Below, piece by piece: positions 19,025-29,838 of a DNA stretch of 64,000 nt. The stretch is taken from assembly GCA_003707065.3 (NCBI GenBank), contig PPXM03000004.1:62001-126000 (forward strand), written 5' to 3'. Source of the DNA: Trigonopsis variabilis. Taxonomy: Eukaryota > Ascomycota > Trigonopsidomycetes > Trigonopsidales > Trigonopsidaceae. The notes below the pieces were generated by a model. The model did no database searches and had not been told where the DNA came from. It was given only the letters and a program-made list of their open reading frames with translations. The position numbers and the translations under genes were made by a program. The first letter of the stretch is position 1. The number at the start of each line of letters is the position of its first letter.

Positions 19025-20248
19025 TTTAAATAATGGAGTAAATAAAAGCCTCAGATACCCCTTCTAGGAAGATCAAGCTAGTAGAGACGATCAATTGAAT
19101 ACAACAAGGTCCAGTGTAACACTGAATTAAACAGCTTGCTTCAGATAAATCACGCGAATCTCTCAAGCACTTGAAGCTATAGGCTTGAAAACGACAAGAT
19201 CTATGTGCTAATGGATATGAAAGTCGACGATCACCGAGTCGACCTTATGGAGGGGTTGGGTCAAATCCATCTCTAGTGGCGACCAAATGGTTGGTGAGAT
19301 TCACGGCAACGAAATAGATTGAGAATAAAACAAATCTGACAGATATCTCATACGAAGAGAATAATGGCGTTAGAGAATAAGAATGCATCGTGAAATCGTT
19401 TAATAGAAACAAGAGCCGAGCAATTGATAAGTGTAAGAGCGAAAAATACAATATTAAGGTCATTAAAAGAGCAACTATTTAAGATCACTCGACAGCTTTA
19501 GTCTATCCTCAACGTAACGTGAGGTGAGAGAAACTGCATTGACCAGGGTCAGAATTACCAGAATGAGTAAGTTTTGCTATAGTGAAGAAGAAAGGGCTCT
19601 AATATAGGGTATTTTCGATGCTGGTAGGAGCTAGATTCTTGCAGAAGACTGTCAAACCAAGACGAGTATCACAGTAGCCGCATAGAGAGAAACATTATTC
19701 GAATGAGGTTATAAAATGTGTACAATTAATAATTCCAGTCCACTATTTTCAACACTACCGAACATTATAATGCTCACAAAAGAAGAAAAGAACCAATACT
19801 TCGTAAAGTCAATATTATGAAAAAAACGCATCAGAGATGTTCCATTACATATGTTCACAGGAAGTACCGTAGAAAGAGAAGAAAAGCCAAGATACAGGCA
19901 CCCATCAAGCTCCTTCACAGGAAGAACAGAGAGAGAGTTAGGTATATATATATATATATAAACCAATAAAGAGGCAGGTAAAATCAATCTAAAGGGCAGA
20001 CCCAAGTATCAGATTCAAGTCCTTATCGATGACGATTTAGCGCCCACCAATTTAGGCACGCCACTTATTCAGTTGTTCTGATAACAGTGAAGAAAAGTTA
20101 AAATAGCCGAGCTCACATTAAATATCCATTAAAATATTAATAACCTGAGCTTTTCTCGACTTAGGGTAGCATAGAATGCAGAGCGAGCCTTACACTTTGA
20201 TGAAGTGTCGTTTAGTAAGAGAAGCCATCCAGGGTAACGCTCCAAGCC
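19025..20248. other. AT-rich gene-free stretch
   Basis: This 1.22 kb AT-rich stretch contains a (TA)9 microsatellite at 19943-19960. The longest frames (72 and 98 codons) have no coding character. A TGATAACAGTGAA word near 20080 resembles half of the element found at 30152 and 31703. I see no tRNA, snRNA or snoRNA. It is the promoter side of both flanking genes and may hold an origin or an unrecognised RNA. Confidence 0.4.
19943..19960. repeat. (TA)9 microsatellite
   Basis: Nine perfect TA units lie in the gene-free region between the unknown gene at 19024 and HTD2. No function is implied. Confidence 0.9.
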
Positions 20249-21676
20249 ATGAAGTGCAGGGTGAGAGGATTCCATGTTTCGGCGCGATGGAATCAAACCA
20301 AGATGGCTATGGGCCATGAAGATATTACGTTTGGGAATTTATATGGAAGGCACAAATTTAGGGTCTCAAGGCCCGAGGATGAAGTTCTAGAAGGCCAGAA
20401 CGAGATTACTAGAATAACATCGGTGAATGACCCCACAAAAGTGGTGGAGATGGAAAAAATAGTAGATAAAATTCTGCCTCCTGTGCATAAAGACTCTGTC
20501 ATGGCAATTCTCATGAAAGAGTATACTATGAGGAAAGTTTTAACTGCTAAAGGGCATGAGCTTGGTGAGCAGCCAATTTTCGACCAAGTTCCCATGTGCT
20601 TGATACCAGGATATCATTTGTTACTGTTTAATAAAGAACTTAAGCCTTCTGAATTGGCTTCTGATGGATACCAACGTCTGTACTCACCCAAAAGTACAGA
20701 CAAGGCAATCAGCCGAGTCTGGGTGCGAGGGCGAGTGAAACACAACATGGACATTCTTCAAACCATGCCAGTATTTAGTCCAAGAAATGAGAAGAGAATG
20801 ATGCTCTATGGAATGAAGGAATGGATTGACGGAGTCAATTTCCGAAGAATTCCCAAAGTCACTGGTCCTCATGACCTTTTTAGAAGTAAAGAAATAGCCG
20901 AGGCAGATGAGATACCTACGTTAGAAAACAGCAAATTGTGGGTTCGACATGAGCGAGAATATCGGAGTGACTTTGTGAAGCTAATCCACGAGCGCCCGGT
21001 GATTAACGAGTCACGAACTATCTGTTATTATTCGAATTCGACCAGTAAACAGAGCCGAAAGGAGGAGCTCTTAAGGATTATCCCAGAACCAGTTTATGAA
21101 TTTAAAGGTACCAAAGATACGGGAGACTTGGCTAAAGATTACCCTGAGCTTGGTATGATAGACGTACCATTTACGATTTCAAGAGAGAACCTAGCCAAAT
21201 TCTCTGAATTGACTCTGAACCCACATAAAATTCATACAGATCTTGAGTATGCTCAATCAGTGGAGAATTGGCCTGATTTAATAGTCCATGGACCTTTGCT
21301 CGTCATCCTTGCTCTTCAAGGGTTTTTGCGTTCCTCTCTTTCCTTACCTCTAAAGTCCAGACTTCAAGCAACCATACACCCATCTGAAGGCCATGATTTC
21401 GCAACCTTGCTTGACTATCGATACTTTAATCTTATCCCCATGCTCGCAAATAGAAAATATCGGCTCAAAGTGTTGGTCATGAAACGAGATCAGGACGAGT
21501 TCCCCAATGGTATCTCTCCTGTGTGGAGTCCCTCGAAAGCATATTTAATTCAACAAAATAAGCGGTTTCTAGTCTGGATGGTCGATGAAGAAACTAAATC
21601 CACTACCTTCAAGATGGAAATCAACGATAGACGGACCCGTATCGATAGGCACCATGAAACAGGCAAGTATGATTGA
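20249..21676 (+). CDS. HTD2: Mitochondrial 3-hydroxyacyl-thioester dehydratase (Htd2-like)
   Basis: Intronless, 475 residues. Htd2 dehydrates 3-hydroxyacyl-ACP in mitochondrial type II fatty-acid synthesis, which feeds lipoic acid. The C-terminal hot-dog fold carries the diagnostic stretch FSELTLNPHKIHTDLEYAQS followed by LIVHGPLLVILALQGFL. This matches the HxxHxD-like catalytic helix region and the V-P/H-GPLL strand of the family. The N-terminus (MKCRVRGFHVSARWNQ) is a plausible presequence. The protein is longer than the roughly 280-residue S. cerevisiae enzyme, with an extra N-terminal half of about 200 residues (PVHKDSVMAILMKEYTMRKV onward) that I cannot assign. The family call rests on the C-terminal half. 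Confidence 0.75.
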   Translation: MKCRVRGFHVSARWNQTKMAMGHEDITFGNLYGRHKFRVSRPEDEVLEGQNEITRITSVNDPTKVVEMEKIVDKILPPVHKDSVMAILMKEYTMRKVLTAKGHELGEQPIFDQVPMCLIPGYHLLLFNKELKPSELASDGYQRLYSPKSTDKAISRVWVRGRVKHNMDILQTMPVFSPRNEKRMMLYGMKEWIDGVNFRRIPKVTGPHDLFRSKEIAEADEIPTLENSKLWVRHEREYRSDFVKLIHERPVINESRTICYYSNSTSKQSRKEELLRIIPEPVYEFKGTKDTGDLAKDYPELGMIDVPFTISRENLAKFSELTLNPHKIHTDLEYAQSVENWPDLIVHGPLLVILALQGFLRSSLSLPLKSRLQATIHPSEGHDFATLLDYRYFNLIPMLANRKYRLKVLVMKRDQDEFPNGISPVWSPSKAYLIQQNKRFLVWMVDEETKSTTFKMEINDRRTRIDRHHETGKYD

Positions 21677-21994
21677 ATTAGGTTCTATAGCAATGACTGT
21701 AAATAAAGCTATTGCCAATTCTGTGTATAGTAACTAGCCTCTTTTATTATTCTTGGCTGTCTTTGATGATGAAATAAAACGATTCTGTGGATCTCACTCA
21801 TATGAAAACCAAATTACCAAATTACACACATTCTGCTAATTGAAAATATGGACCGAATACATCGTTTATACTCCTGTATCTTTTCATGATATCTGTGTAA
21901 TTAGAGATCACTGATATGATACGAGGCTGTAACGCATACGATATATACACTCCTCCTTGTTGTCAGTTAAAAAAAATTCCTTTCACTTGACATC
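21677..21994. promoter_or_regulatory. Intergenic HTD2/SUP45, SUP45 promoter
   Basis: A 318-bp gene-free stretch. A GATATATACAC word lies about 50 bp before the SUP45 ATG and may act as a TATA element. Nothing else was identified. Confidence 0.35.
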
Positions 21995-23403
21995 ATGGCG
22001 GGAAAAGAATCAGAGACAGACGCCGAGAAAAATGTGGAGATCTGGAAGGTTAAGAAGTAAGATATATTCAGGATGATAGATACTAACAATCAGGCTTATT
22101 AAAAAGTGAGCAAAGTGCTTGTACTATCGTACTGACCCGTTACAGTCTCGAGGCAGCCCGAGGGAGTGGAACTTCAATGATATCGTTGATTATCCGACCT
22201 AGAGATCAAATCTCTCAGATGGCTAGGAAATTGGCTGATGAATATGGTACAGCATCCAATATTAAGTCTCGAGTCAATCGTTTGAGTGTCTTATCGGCCA
22301 TTACGAGTACTCAGCAACGACTCAAGTTATATAATAAAACTCCTACGAATGGACTGATTATATACTGTGGTGAAGTCATGACGGCTGAAGGAAAACAGCG
22401 CAAAGTTAATATCGACTTTGAACCATTCAAGCCGATCAATACTACTTTGTACATGTGCGACAACAAATTTCATACGGAAGCTCTTGCCGAGTTACTTGAA
22501 GCGGACGACAAATTTGGATTTATAGTCATGGATGGTAATGGAGCCTTGTTTGGAACACTATCAGGTAATACGCGTGAGGTCTTACACAAGTTCACGGTCG
22601 ATCTTCCTAAAAAGCACGGTAGAGGTGGTCAGTCAGCGTTGCGTTTTGCTAGATTGAGAGAGGAAAAACGGCATAATTATGTTCGAAAAGTCGCTGAGGT
22701 CGCAGTTCAGAATTTCATTACCAACGATAAAGTAAATGTTAGTGGAATTGTATTGGCTGGTAGCGCCGATTTCAAGACTGAATTAGGAGGCTCTGATCTT
22801 TTTGATCCTCGATTGGCCGCTAAGGTCGTTGCCGTGGTCGATGTTTCATATGGTGGTGAGAATGGTTTCAACCAAGCTATTGAATTAGCTTCTGAGACAC
22901 TCAGCAACGTCAAGTTCATCCAGGAGAAGAAGCTCATCAACGCTTACTTTGAGGAGATTTCATTAGATACAGGTCGGTTTTGTTATGGTGTCGACGACAC
23001 CCTTAAAGCTCTAGAACTAGGTGCGTGTGAGACCATCTTGGTGTTTGAAAATTTGGATATCATTCGTTACGTCTTGGCTCCTTCAGCTGGTGATGCAGAT
23101 GCTAAAGACGTCGTTGTCCACTGTACCAAACAGCAGGCTACAACTATTTACAAGGATAAGTTCCTCGACTCTGCCACTGGAGCCGAGCTCGAAGTGAAAG
23201 AAGAACGTCCGTTGTTAGAATGGTTGGCTGATAACTATCGTGATTTTGGTGCTAGCATGGAATTCGTGACTGATAAATCTTCTGAAGGTGCTCAGTTCGT
23301 CAAAGGTTTTGGTGGCATAGGCGCATTCCTGCGCTACAAAGTCAACTTTGAACAACTGGTTGAAGATGATTCCGACGAATATTATGACGATGATGATTAT
23401 TAA
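21995..23403 (+). CDS. SUP45: Translation release factor eRF1
   Basis: Three exons (21995-22056, 22094-22105, 22146-23403) give 443 residues. eRF1 reads all three stop codons in the ribosomal A site and triggers peptide release with eRF3. The stop-recognition motifs are intact: TASNIKS (NIKS) and YMCDNKF (YxCxxxF). The catalytic GGQ is present in [17 protein letters not shown]. The C-terminal domain ends in the usual acidic tail ([12 protein letters not shown]). The N-terminus becomes [20 protein letters not shown], then KLIKNLEAARG, only when the 12-nt exon 2 is included; this matches IWKIKKLIKSLEAARG in other eukaryotes. The introns are 37 and 40 nt with branch sites TACTAAC and TACTGAC. 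Confidence 0.96.
22094..22105 (+). other. SUP45: 12-nt micro-exon of SUP45
   Basis: The exon GCTTATTAAAAA is flanked by an AG acceptor (TACTAAC branch at 22081-22087) and a GTGAGC donor. It supplies Leu-Ile-Lys and parts of the flanking codons in the invariant KKLIxxLE helix of eRF1, and both flanking introns are needed to keep the frame. Confidence 0.9.
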
Positions 23404-24509
23404 CCCATGCTCCCTTGTCTCTGACGGCTTCTCATCCCGTCAATCTACTGGTATATCCATCTCATGATCCTGTGGATATGCTTTCGCTTCCTTCATGCAG
23501 GTCGCAGTGTCTCCTTTTTGATCGTGTACAATTACAATGATCGGTTAGTACCGCGTTATCTATCTCCGATTTGCTAGCACAGCTTCTGCTTTTCCGTATT
23601 ATAGACTATCGTCCTCTCCTGTTACTACTTGTAGGCTTGCTCGCCGAACGCATGCGATTTTTGGGTCTGATATTCTGTTAGATGTACTTAATGAAAATTA
23701 CAAAAGTTAAAAAATAGTTGGCCTTTAGTGCTATCCAATGAGCAGAGACAGACTAACACTCTCCAAGAACAGACCCCATTGTAGATGCAGCTGAGCGGCA
23801 CAAGCCTGAGCCAGTAAGTGCGCGTGCAAAGATATGGAATCGTGGTGCCATGTCGCATCGATTTCACCCTAGGACATATTGGTCCATCTGCTACTTGATC
23901 AAATGTGTAAATTCGGCGTAACTATGCAACTACACCTGTCACGGGCCACGAGTCTACGCGAGTTGAGGATCATCCACTCAATAATCGATGCAATTTAAAA
24001 TGACAGTAAACTTCCACAAATAGGCAGAAACACAGAGAAAAAAACAAACATAACTCCGGAAAAACAAAAAGCAGTCCCAATCTAGATAACCTTAGTCTCG
24101 TCTTTCGTGGCATCAAGGAGCGCACAATATGCAAAACCGGTCCTCGCTCGCCCAAAAAACAAATCCAAACAAATAAAATGCAATAAAACGCGGAATAATG
24201 ACAATGAAACTCTCATAATTAAGTCGACTCGATTGAATTGGTCGTGGGTTGGCGGAAAAGAGCTAATAGGAGACCAACAGGACAACTAGGATCAAGGATC
24301 CTAGAAGTTGGCGATATAGGTAAAGACACATCTGGTCACGGTATGAAAGATGAACATTGTAGAGGATCAATATTAGTCGTACTATCTCCGGAACAGACGT
24401 ATCCCATTAACTAAAAATCGTTTCTATCATTATTTATGCAGGGTCTATCTTCACCATCATTCAGGATCTCAAGTGGTCTTGTTTTGTGTCAACAAGAAAT
24501 GGCATTAAG
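23404..24509. other. Gene-free stretch between convergent SUP45 and unknown gene
   Basis: This 1.1 kb stretch lies between two 3' ends, which is long for convergent genes here. The small open frames (about 60 codons) look random. A GC-richer patch at 23760-23960 could hide a small RNA, but I see no cloverleaf and no C/D or H/ACA signature. Confidence 0.35.
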
Positions 24510-25588
24510 TCACCAAGTTAAAGTATCGTTGGCCGAGGTCAGAGTTGTATCGGCATCCTTTAGATCTTTTGGTCCTGGGGAAGTCATCAGGAACTCAAAA
24601 GGATACTCAGAAGCGGTTATCTCTTCGCCGTGAAGAGCTACCTCGAAGTAATCTCCAATGTTGTCCTCTTGAGGGGTCCTAGCCTCGGTAGATGCGCTCG
24701 TAGATGATGACATCATGCCAGATACAACTTCCATCCCGGCTGTAGCAGGGTCGACCGACTGGTGATCCAAAGCTACAGAGTCACCGATAGGAGAAAGATC
24801 ACTGATCGAATCGGTCGGATCAATCGATGGAGACGGTGAGTTTGACTCGGGCAGCACAGCAACTTCAGGTATTGGCTCGAGAGATTCGGTTCTAGAAATA
24901 ATCTGAAGATCGTTCAATCCTGTAGTAGCATCAATCGATATAAAGCTTCCTGTAGACGATAAGTTATCATCATCAATGTCATCATTCGCTTTAGATTTCG
25001 GCGTGGTCGATGATACCAAGGGGCTGTTTGAATTGGATCGTCGTTTAGCCGGTCCACCCGGAGCACTATTCTTGCGTTTCGACCGTGTTAACGGGGCATC
25101 GGACAAGCTTGAGTCATCTATATCTAAGCCAGTTTGCGAAGTTGAAGGCCACCAGTAATCAGATGACGGTCGGAAGGCATCGAGTCCGACAAAGGCTCCG
25201 TCTAGGATAGTGTCGGAAGGAGAAACAATTGAACTCGATGCAGGTGATAATTCGCGACTTTGTAAACGTCCTGGACGGATTGTCCCATCAGCTGACTCCA
25301 ATTTCCCAACTTTAGAATTTCCAGTGCTGGCGCGTCGATGCGGTTTTGGTTTTGAATCTATCCGTGAGCATTGATCTCTGGTTTCCATCGGAATCCCTGT
25401 GAAGCCTTACCTTTAACACTTTGCTTTTGACTCCTTCGACGTCGGGAAGACTTGGTATCATGGACAGGCTTCTTTGGATTTAAGGCATTGGGAACATGGG
25501 TCACAATTGCAGGTGCTGATGATGATATCGGGCCAATTGGTCCTGTGTATGGAGGCTTTGGTAGAAGCGGTCTCAACGGTAGAGGCAT
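24510..25588 (-). CDS. Uncharacterised Ser-rich protein
   Basis: Two exons (25411-25588 and 24510-25357) with a 53-nt intron give 341 residues. The family is not recognised. The protein is Ser/Pro/Asp-rich and probably mostly disordered. Visible features are a basic cluster (KSSRRRRSQKQSVK, then PKPHRRAST), a DYWWPSTSQT patch near residue 125, a second basic motif (TRSKRKNSAPGGPAKRRS) suggestive of a nuclear signal, and an acidic C-terminal third with IGDYFEVALHGEEI. The splice is supported because it removes a stop and keeps one frame through VKDSKPKPHRR. Phosphorylation-regulated cell-cycle or polarity proteins often look like this, but that is only a compositional impression. Confidence 0.65.
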
Positions 25589-26570
25589 AAAGTGTGAGTG
25601 AAAAAAGGGATGGGGATAAATTTGGAGAAAAAAGTGGTTTAGAGATCGTACGAGGTTGGCAAGGCAACCGGTATGTCGGAAGGGTCGGGCTTGAGATTCT
25701 AGTGTCAATCACTCAGCTCTTTTGCTCTTGTGAAGCTGATTTTTTAAATTCCCGAGTATTTTTCTACAGTAAAGATAATATATTAAAAATGCCTCGATCA
25801 CTCGCATGATCGCCGACTTTTCTCTTTGAGCATCGGCGCCGGACGGATGGGTCGGGACGGTGCCGGATTTTCATGCCCAGTCCCGAACTAGGGACGCAAA
25901 CTCTGACGTCCGTCCCCCGCAATCCATTATATTCTATATCAACATCCATAACTCAGCTGTATCTTATCTTTCACCCGAGTTTTTATTGTTTATGTCACTG
26001 TTCTTCCTCGAGTCCAGATCCTCGCTGTCACTGCGTAACAATTTCCTATCTGTGGAGCGCCGTCACGTGTGCGGCCGTTGACCACTAAAACAGAAGTGTT
26101 GCAAGTCATGTGTGACATTGTTCGCTTAAACTTAGAAATAAATAAGTTGTGATAGGTTCAGTCTTACCGAGCCGGAAGATCCAAGGTGAAGAATTTAATG
26201 ATTTCTTGGCAGCGGTTAAAGGCGTAGCCCAGACCGAATGAACTTATTTAGTGTCCCATGGGGTAGTGCAATACTTGCTGCTGTAGAATGATATAATTTA
26301 TGTTCCATTCTGTATACAGACAGACACGTCTTATGATCCGGGGTAAAAAAAGACAGAAAGATTGTGGGATCAGCGTTCTAAGGGTTACTTCATCCTCGTA
26401 AAACGGCGATTTTCTTAGCATTGAATTAACTAAAATTTGCTTTATCATCGTCTTTTTCTCGCCGTTTTATAGTTTATATGACACACTCCTTCTAGTGTCG
26501 TTGGCTAAGTTACGCGCAGCAGCAAATCTCGCTAAGTTACAGAGAGTATGTTAGAATCTGTTACATTAAA
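25589..26570. promoter_or_regulatory. Divergent region between the Ser-rich gene and ATP11
   Basis: This 0.98 kb stretch is gene-free. It contains GTCACGTG at 26062-26069, a full CDEI-type Cbf1 site (RTCACRTG), and a CRE-like TGACGTC near 25901. It also has an inverted GC-rich patch near 25850-25920 (GTCGGGACGG and CCGTCCCCCG words). Cbf1 sites are common upstream of respiratory genes in non-Saccharomyces yeasts, which would suit ATP11. That is inference. Confidence 0.4.
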
Positions 26571-27533
26571 ATGTATTCATTCACCTCTTCATCCAGCATA
26601 GCAACCATGCTGAAGTTTGGACTTAGGCAAGCATCCGGGATATCGTTTCATCGACTTCCCAGGACTTTCAGACGTTTGTTATCGGATGAAATATTTTCTC
26701 GTTATCAATCAAAGCTCCTCGATAAAGCGAAGAAGGAAGGCCTCTCTAGTATCGATGAGCTGAAGGCAAAATATTCGGAGAAAGTGGAGAAAATCAAAAA
26801 AGAAGATCGAACGGCCCCTAGACAGGACATACAGACTGATAAACCTACAGCAAATGATGGAGTAAAATCTACAGCTGCTAAACCATCGGGAAGCATTCCC
26901 AAGACAGATTTCAAGACTAAGATCAAAGCGCTCTCGAGTTTTGTCGACGTCGAAAAATTGAAGGATCTGCGCAACAACCCGGTTGAATTGGAATATATAT
27001 GGCGAATGAGGTTCGCAAAAGACCCCAGGAGTCTGTGTGCTGTCATTGATCCAGCGACGTTCTATCCCATTCTTTCTATGGCTAAGAAATATCCGATCTT
27101 TGTTCTTCCGTTGACCAAAGAGTCATCCATTCCAAACGAAAGCCCTCGAATAGAACTACAGCTGGTCCAATGGCAGTTTCCAGACCCAAACACAACGCAC
27201 GTGCTCATGACTTCACTGGCTGAATATAAAGTTCAACAGGCATTTGCGAGTCCTCATACCACGTTGATCTTTCACACAGATCTAGTTACCCAAGAAGATC
27301 ATAAACTTAAAGGTCTTGTTCTCATGAACGGCACTGTCATGAATGATACGGGCGTCAACGTCAGTGAAGGTCATTTATTAACCATGATGCTTCAACGATT
27401 CTATTCAGCAGAACCAGGTAGTCAGGCCAACCAATTGCTCAAGGCATTTAATGAAGCGCAGGATCAATTCGACGTCGATTTACTGATCCAGCAAGCAGAG
27501 AAAGTCCAAACAATGGATAAGGTAAAGTCATAA
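26571..27533 (+). CDS. ATP11: F1-ATPase assembly chaperone Atp11
   Basis: Intronless, 320 residues from the first ATG; a second in-frame ATG at 26607 (MLKFGLRQ) is an alternative. Atp11/ATPAF1 binds the beta subunit of mitochondrial F1 and prevents aggregation during assembly of the ATP synthase catalytic head. A presequence is followed by a helical region (YQSKLLDKAKKEGLSSIDEL) typical of the family. After a variable linker come KTKIKALSSFVDVEKL, IWRMRFA and FVLPLTKE. The core block MTSLAEYKVQQAFASPHTTL followed by IFHTDL is the best-known Atp11 signature. Confidence 0.93.
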   Translation: MYSFTSSSSIATMLKFGLRQASGISFHRLPRTFRRLLSDEIFSRYQSKLLDKAKKEGLSSIDELKAKYSEKVEKIKKEDRTAPRQDIQTDKPTANDGVKSTAAKPSGSIPKTDFKTKIKALSSFVDVEKLKDLRNNPVELEYIWRMRFAKDPRSLCAVIDPATFYPILSMAKKYPIFVLPLTKESSIPNESPRIELQLVQWQFPDPNTTHVLMTSLAEYKVQQAFASPHTTLIFHTDLVTQEDHKLKGLVLMNGTVMNDTGVNVSEGHLLTMMLQRFYSAEPGSQANQLLKAFNEAQDQFDVDLLIQQAEKVQTMDKVKS

Positions 27534-27653
27534 ATCATTAGATAAGGAACAAAGTGGGAATTAGACGGAGATAGAGTTTTTATGGTCATGAACAATTTTG
27601 CTATGCGATTTGGAGACCATTTATAACATCGGAGGTCAAAAAAAGGAGACTCA

Positions 27654-28367
27654 TTACTGTTGAAGGGCTGGATTTTCTCGTAACTCTCGATTGATTTCAT
27701 CATCCTCATCGGCGAGTAATCTATAACCAATCAGGTTGGCGAGCCATTTCCATCTCCAAGGAGGAAGAAGGGGTCTGTAGCGTTGACTAGTCAGTCGGGG
27801 GAAAACATCCTCAAAGAAAAATACAAAATGACCGACGGCTATACCGATTAAATCCGCAACTGGAATAGTATTGGCAAGTACAAATGCAGACAAAGCCAAA
27901 ATCCAGGGAACGTAAGGGGCTTTGACAACAAACAGACCCAGCAATGCAATGTCCACAGAAGGATTGCGACGACACCAAAGATAAATCAGTGAGAAGGACA
28001 TGTGGGAGCCCAGAAACGTCATTGAAGAAAAGACCGGAGTTAAAAACAATAACAAGGATCCAATTATAGTCAATAACCAGAAATAGTCCCAAGGTCGGTT
28101 GCGATAAAACCCTTCTTCGATCATCATACTGTATCGTGCCATAAAATACATTCTCAAAGGCAAGTCTCTAGTCGGGCGGCCAAGATACAGAAAAGTCGTC
28201 ACAAATCTCCAGTATTGGCCTTTATAAATCATTCTATAGGTAAAGTAGAGCTGGTATAGAGAGATGATGTTACACTGAACCAGGATCGAAATCAGAATGG
28301 CTAATCCAATCCAGATCCTCGTAACTGGGGGGATTCCCATAATCCATTCTTGGATTGGATTTGCCAT
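27654..28367 (-). CDS. Derlin family ER membrane protein (Der1/Dfm1-like)
   Basis: Intronless, 237 residues. Derlins are rhomboid-like pseudoproteases that help move misfolded proteins from the ER lumen or membrane to the cytosol for ERAD. The WR motif is present in YKGQYWRFVTTFLYLG, which follows the typical start IPPVTRIWIGLAILISIL. Five or six hydrophobic segments follow, and the GxxxG in DLIGIAVGHFVFFFEDVFPR is clear. The C-terminal tail (LADEDDEINRELRENPALQQ) is short and has no obvious SHP box for Cdc48, so it looks more like Der1/Derlin-2 without a Cdc48 anchor. Der1 versus Dfm1 cannot be decided by eye. Confidence 0.88.
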   Translation of the reverse strand: MANPIQEWIMGIPPVTRIWIGLAILISILVQCNIISLYQLYFTYRMIYKGQYWRFVTTFLYLGRPTRDLPLRMYFMARYSMMIEEGFYRNRPWDYFWLLTIIGSLLLFLTPVFSSMTFLGSHMSFSLIYLWCRRNPSVDIALLGLFVVKAPYVPWILALSAFVLANTIPVADLIGIAVGHFVFFFEDVFPRLTSQRYRPLLPPWRWKWLANLIGYRLLADEDDEINRELRENPALQQ

Positions 28368-29061
28368 TGCGGGCTATTCTTATACTTTCGACGCTGCTTC
28401 TATCTCCTTCGCAAGGGCCGAGGTCAGGGATGGCTAGAAGGTGAGTGATGCAACGGTCAACGTTACCGTGGCGGACCCCTTACTAAAAGTCTCGCCCACA
28501 GAAAGGGGCGTATCCGTAGACAGTCAAGCTTGCTCGAAAGCTGTATCGTTTCCATGCATAAATTTGGTCCATGAAATATTGTGCAAGATGATGTGGAATT
28601 AGCTCTTGGAAACTTCATAAAAGAGCAGAGAAGACCGAAGATCACTCCGGCAAACATGATTTAGGGAACTCATTTTTCCATAATCACGATTGCGAGAAGA
28701 CGTAGAGCTGGATCTAAGAATAACTTTCGCTCCATTGTAAAGCACGCTTACATAATGGACGGTTGGAAATTGCCGCTAACAGTATATTAACTCTTGGCTT
28801 TTCCAAGGGAATAGTTTTAGTGGAGTTTCCGTTACAAGATTGACAAACGTTAATCATATTAGCTTTGTTTCTGATTCACAATAGCTGAAAGCGAGCATAC
28901 AATTGAACAAGAAGAGGTCGGATTTGTAGCGGACCGTTGTGGTTAGGATGGCCCCCTAACAAGCGGTTGACATCATCCGAGAAAGGTGTATGTAACGGGC
29001 TTCGTTGGGATATCTGCATAGCCCGGGATGCCGGAAGACGAGTTGTCAACTTCCGCCAAAG
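28368..29061. promoter_or_regulatory. Divergent intergenic region derlin/FMP52
   Basis: A 694-bp gene-free stretch between divergent genes. Small frames of about 65 codons on the minus strand lack coding character. I see no RNA gene or repeat. Confidence 0.35.
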
Positions 29062-29838
29062 ATGGGCATTGAAAATCAAGGAAAATCAGTATTAGTGATT
29101 GGTACCACCGGTATGGTTGGTAGGAACATTCTCCATGAATGCGAAAGAAACCCCGACGTCTCTAGAATCGTATCAATCACCAGAAGACCTTTGACAGCAC
29201 CTCCGACTGACAAGGTCACTTCGATAGTGGAAAGTGATTCAGATAGGTGGCCTCAGATTATTGAATCATTAGATGACGACATTGATATCTTTCTTAGCAA
29301 TCTTGGAAGCCAAAAAAGTGCCGCTCTTAATATGAAAGAGAAGTATCTCATTGACCATGACCTGAATCTGGCTGCCGCTAAAGCCGCTAGAGATCGCGGC
29401 GCCACAGTCTTTGTTTTGATCTCAACGTCCAATGCCAATTCGCATTCTCATATTCCTTACTTGAAATTAAAGGGTAAGGTTGAGGATGATTTGACTGCTC
29501 TTCAATATCGAAGGACCGTTATTCTACGTCCGGGAACACTATTAGGCAAACGAGACGAACTTGGAGCTTGGAGTGTCATGAACGATTTCGGACAAATGCT
29601 TGAACATATGGTATCCAAGACTCCTTTACAGAACCACATGGGACTCAATCCGGTCGAAGCTAGAGATGTTGCAAAAGTCGCTGTCCACTTGGCAATGAAT
29701 CCTTTATCTCAACCCGACCCTGAAGTTGTTGTTGTTGAAAATAACGATATTATCGATCTAGCTAAACAATTCTCGACAGATGATTCCGGTTCGGAGGATA
29801 ATGCGGATAACGGTAATAATGCTGATGGTAACGCCTAA
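29062..29838 (+). CDS. FMP52: Atypical short-chain dehydrogenase Fmp52-like
   Basis: Intronless, 258 residues from the ATG at 29062; an upstream in-frame ATG at 29005 would add 19 residues unlike the family. Fmp52 is an NAD(P)-binding Rossmann protein on the mitochondrial outer membrane of yeast, with no firmly known substrate. The nucleotide motif is VLVIGTTGMVGRNIL. KYLIDHDLNLAAAKAARDRG, VFVLISTSNANS, YLKLKGKVEDDL and VILRPGTLLGKRDE follow the Fmp52/TIP30/HTATIP2 pattern. The C-terminus adds an acidic Asn/Asp tail (DDSGSEDNADNGNNADG). The catalytic Tyr-x-x-x-Lys of classical SDRs appears as YLKLK. Confidence 0.88.
   Translation: MGIENQGKSVLVIGTTGMVGRNILHECERNPDVSRIVSITRRPLTAPPTDKVTSIVESDSDRWPQIIESLDDDIDIFLSNLGSQKSAALNMKEKYLIDHDLNLAAAKAARDRGATVFVLISTSNANSHSHIPYLKLKGKVEDDLTALQYRRTVILRPGTLLGKRDELGAWSVMNDFGQMLEHMVSKTPLQNHMGLNPVEARDVAKVAVHLAMNPLSQPDPEVVVVENNDIIDLAKQFSTDDSGSEDNADNGNNADGNA

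Noticed and set aside
19245-19463. 72-codon minus-strand frame
   Set aside because: The translation is random-looking and hydrophobic, in AT-rich sequence, with no start context and no partner exons.
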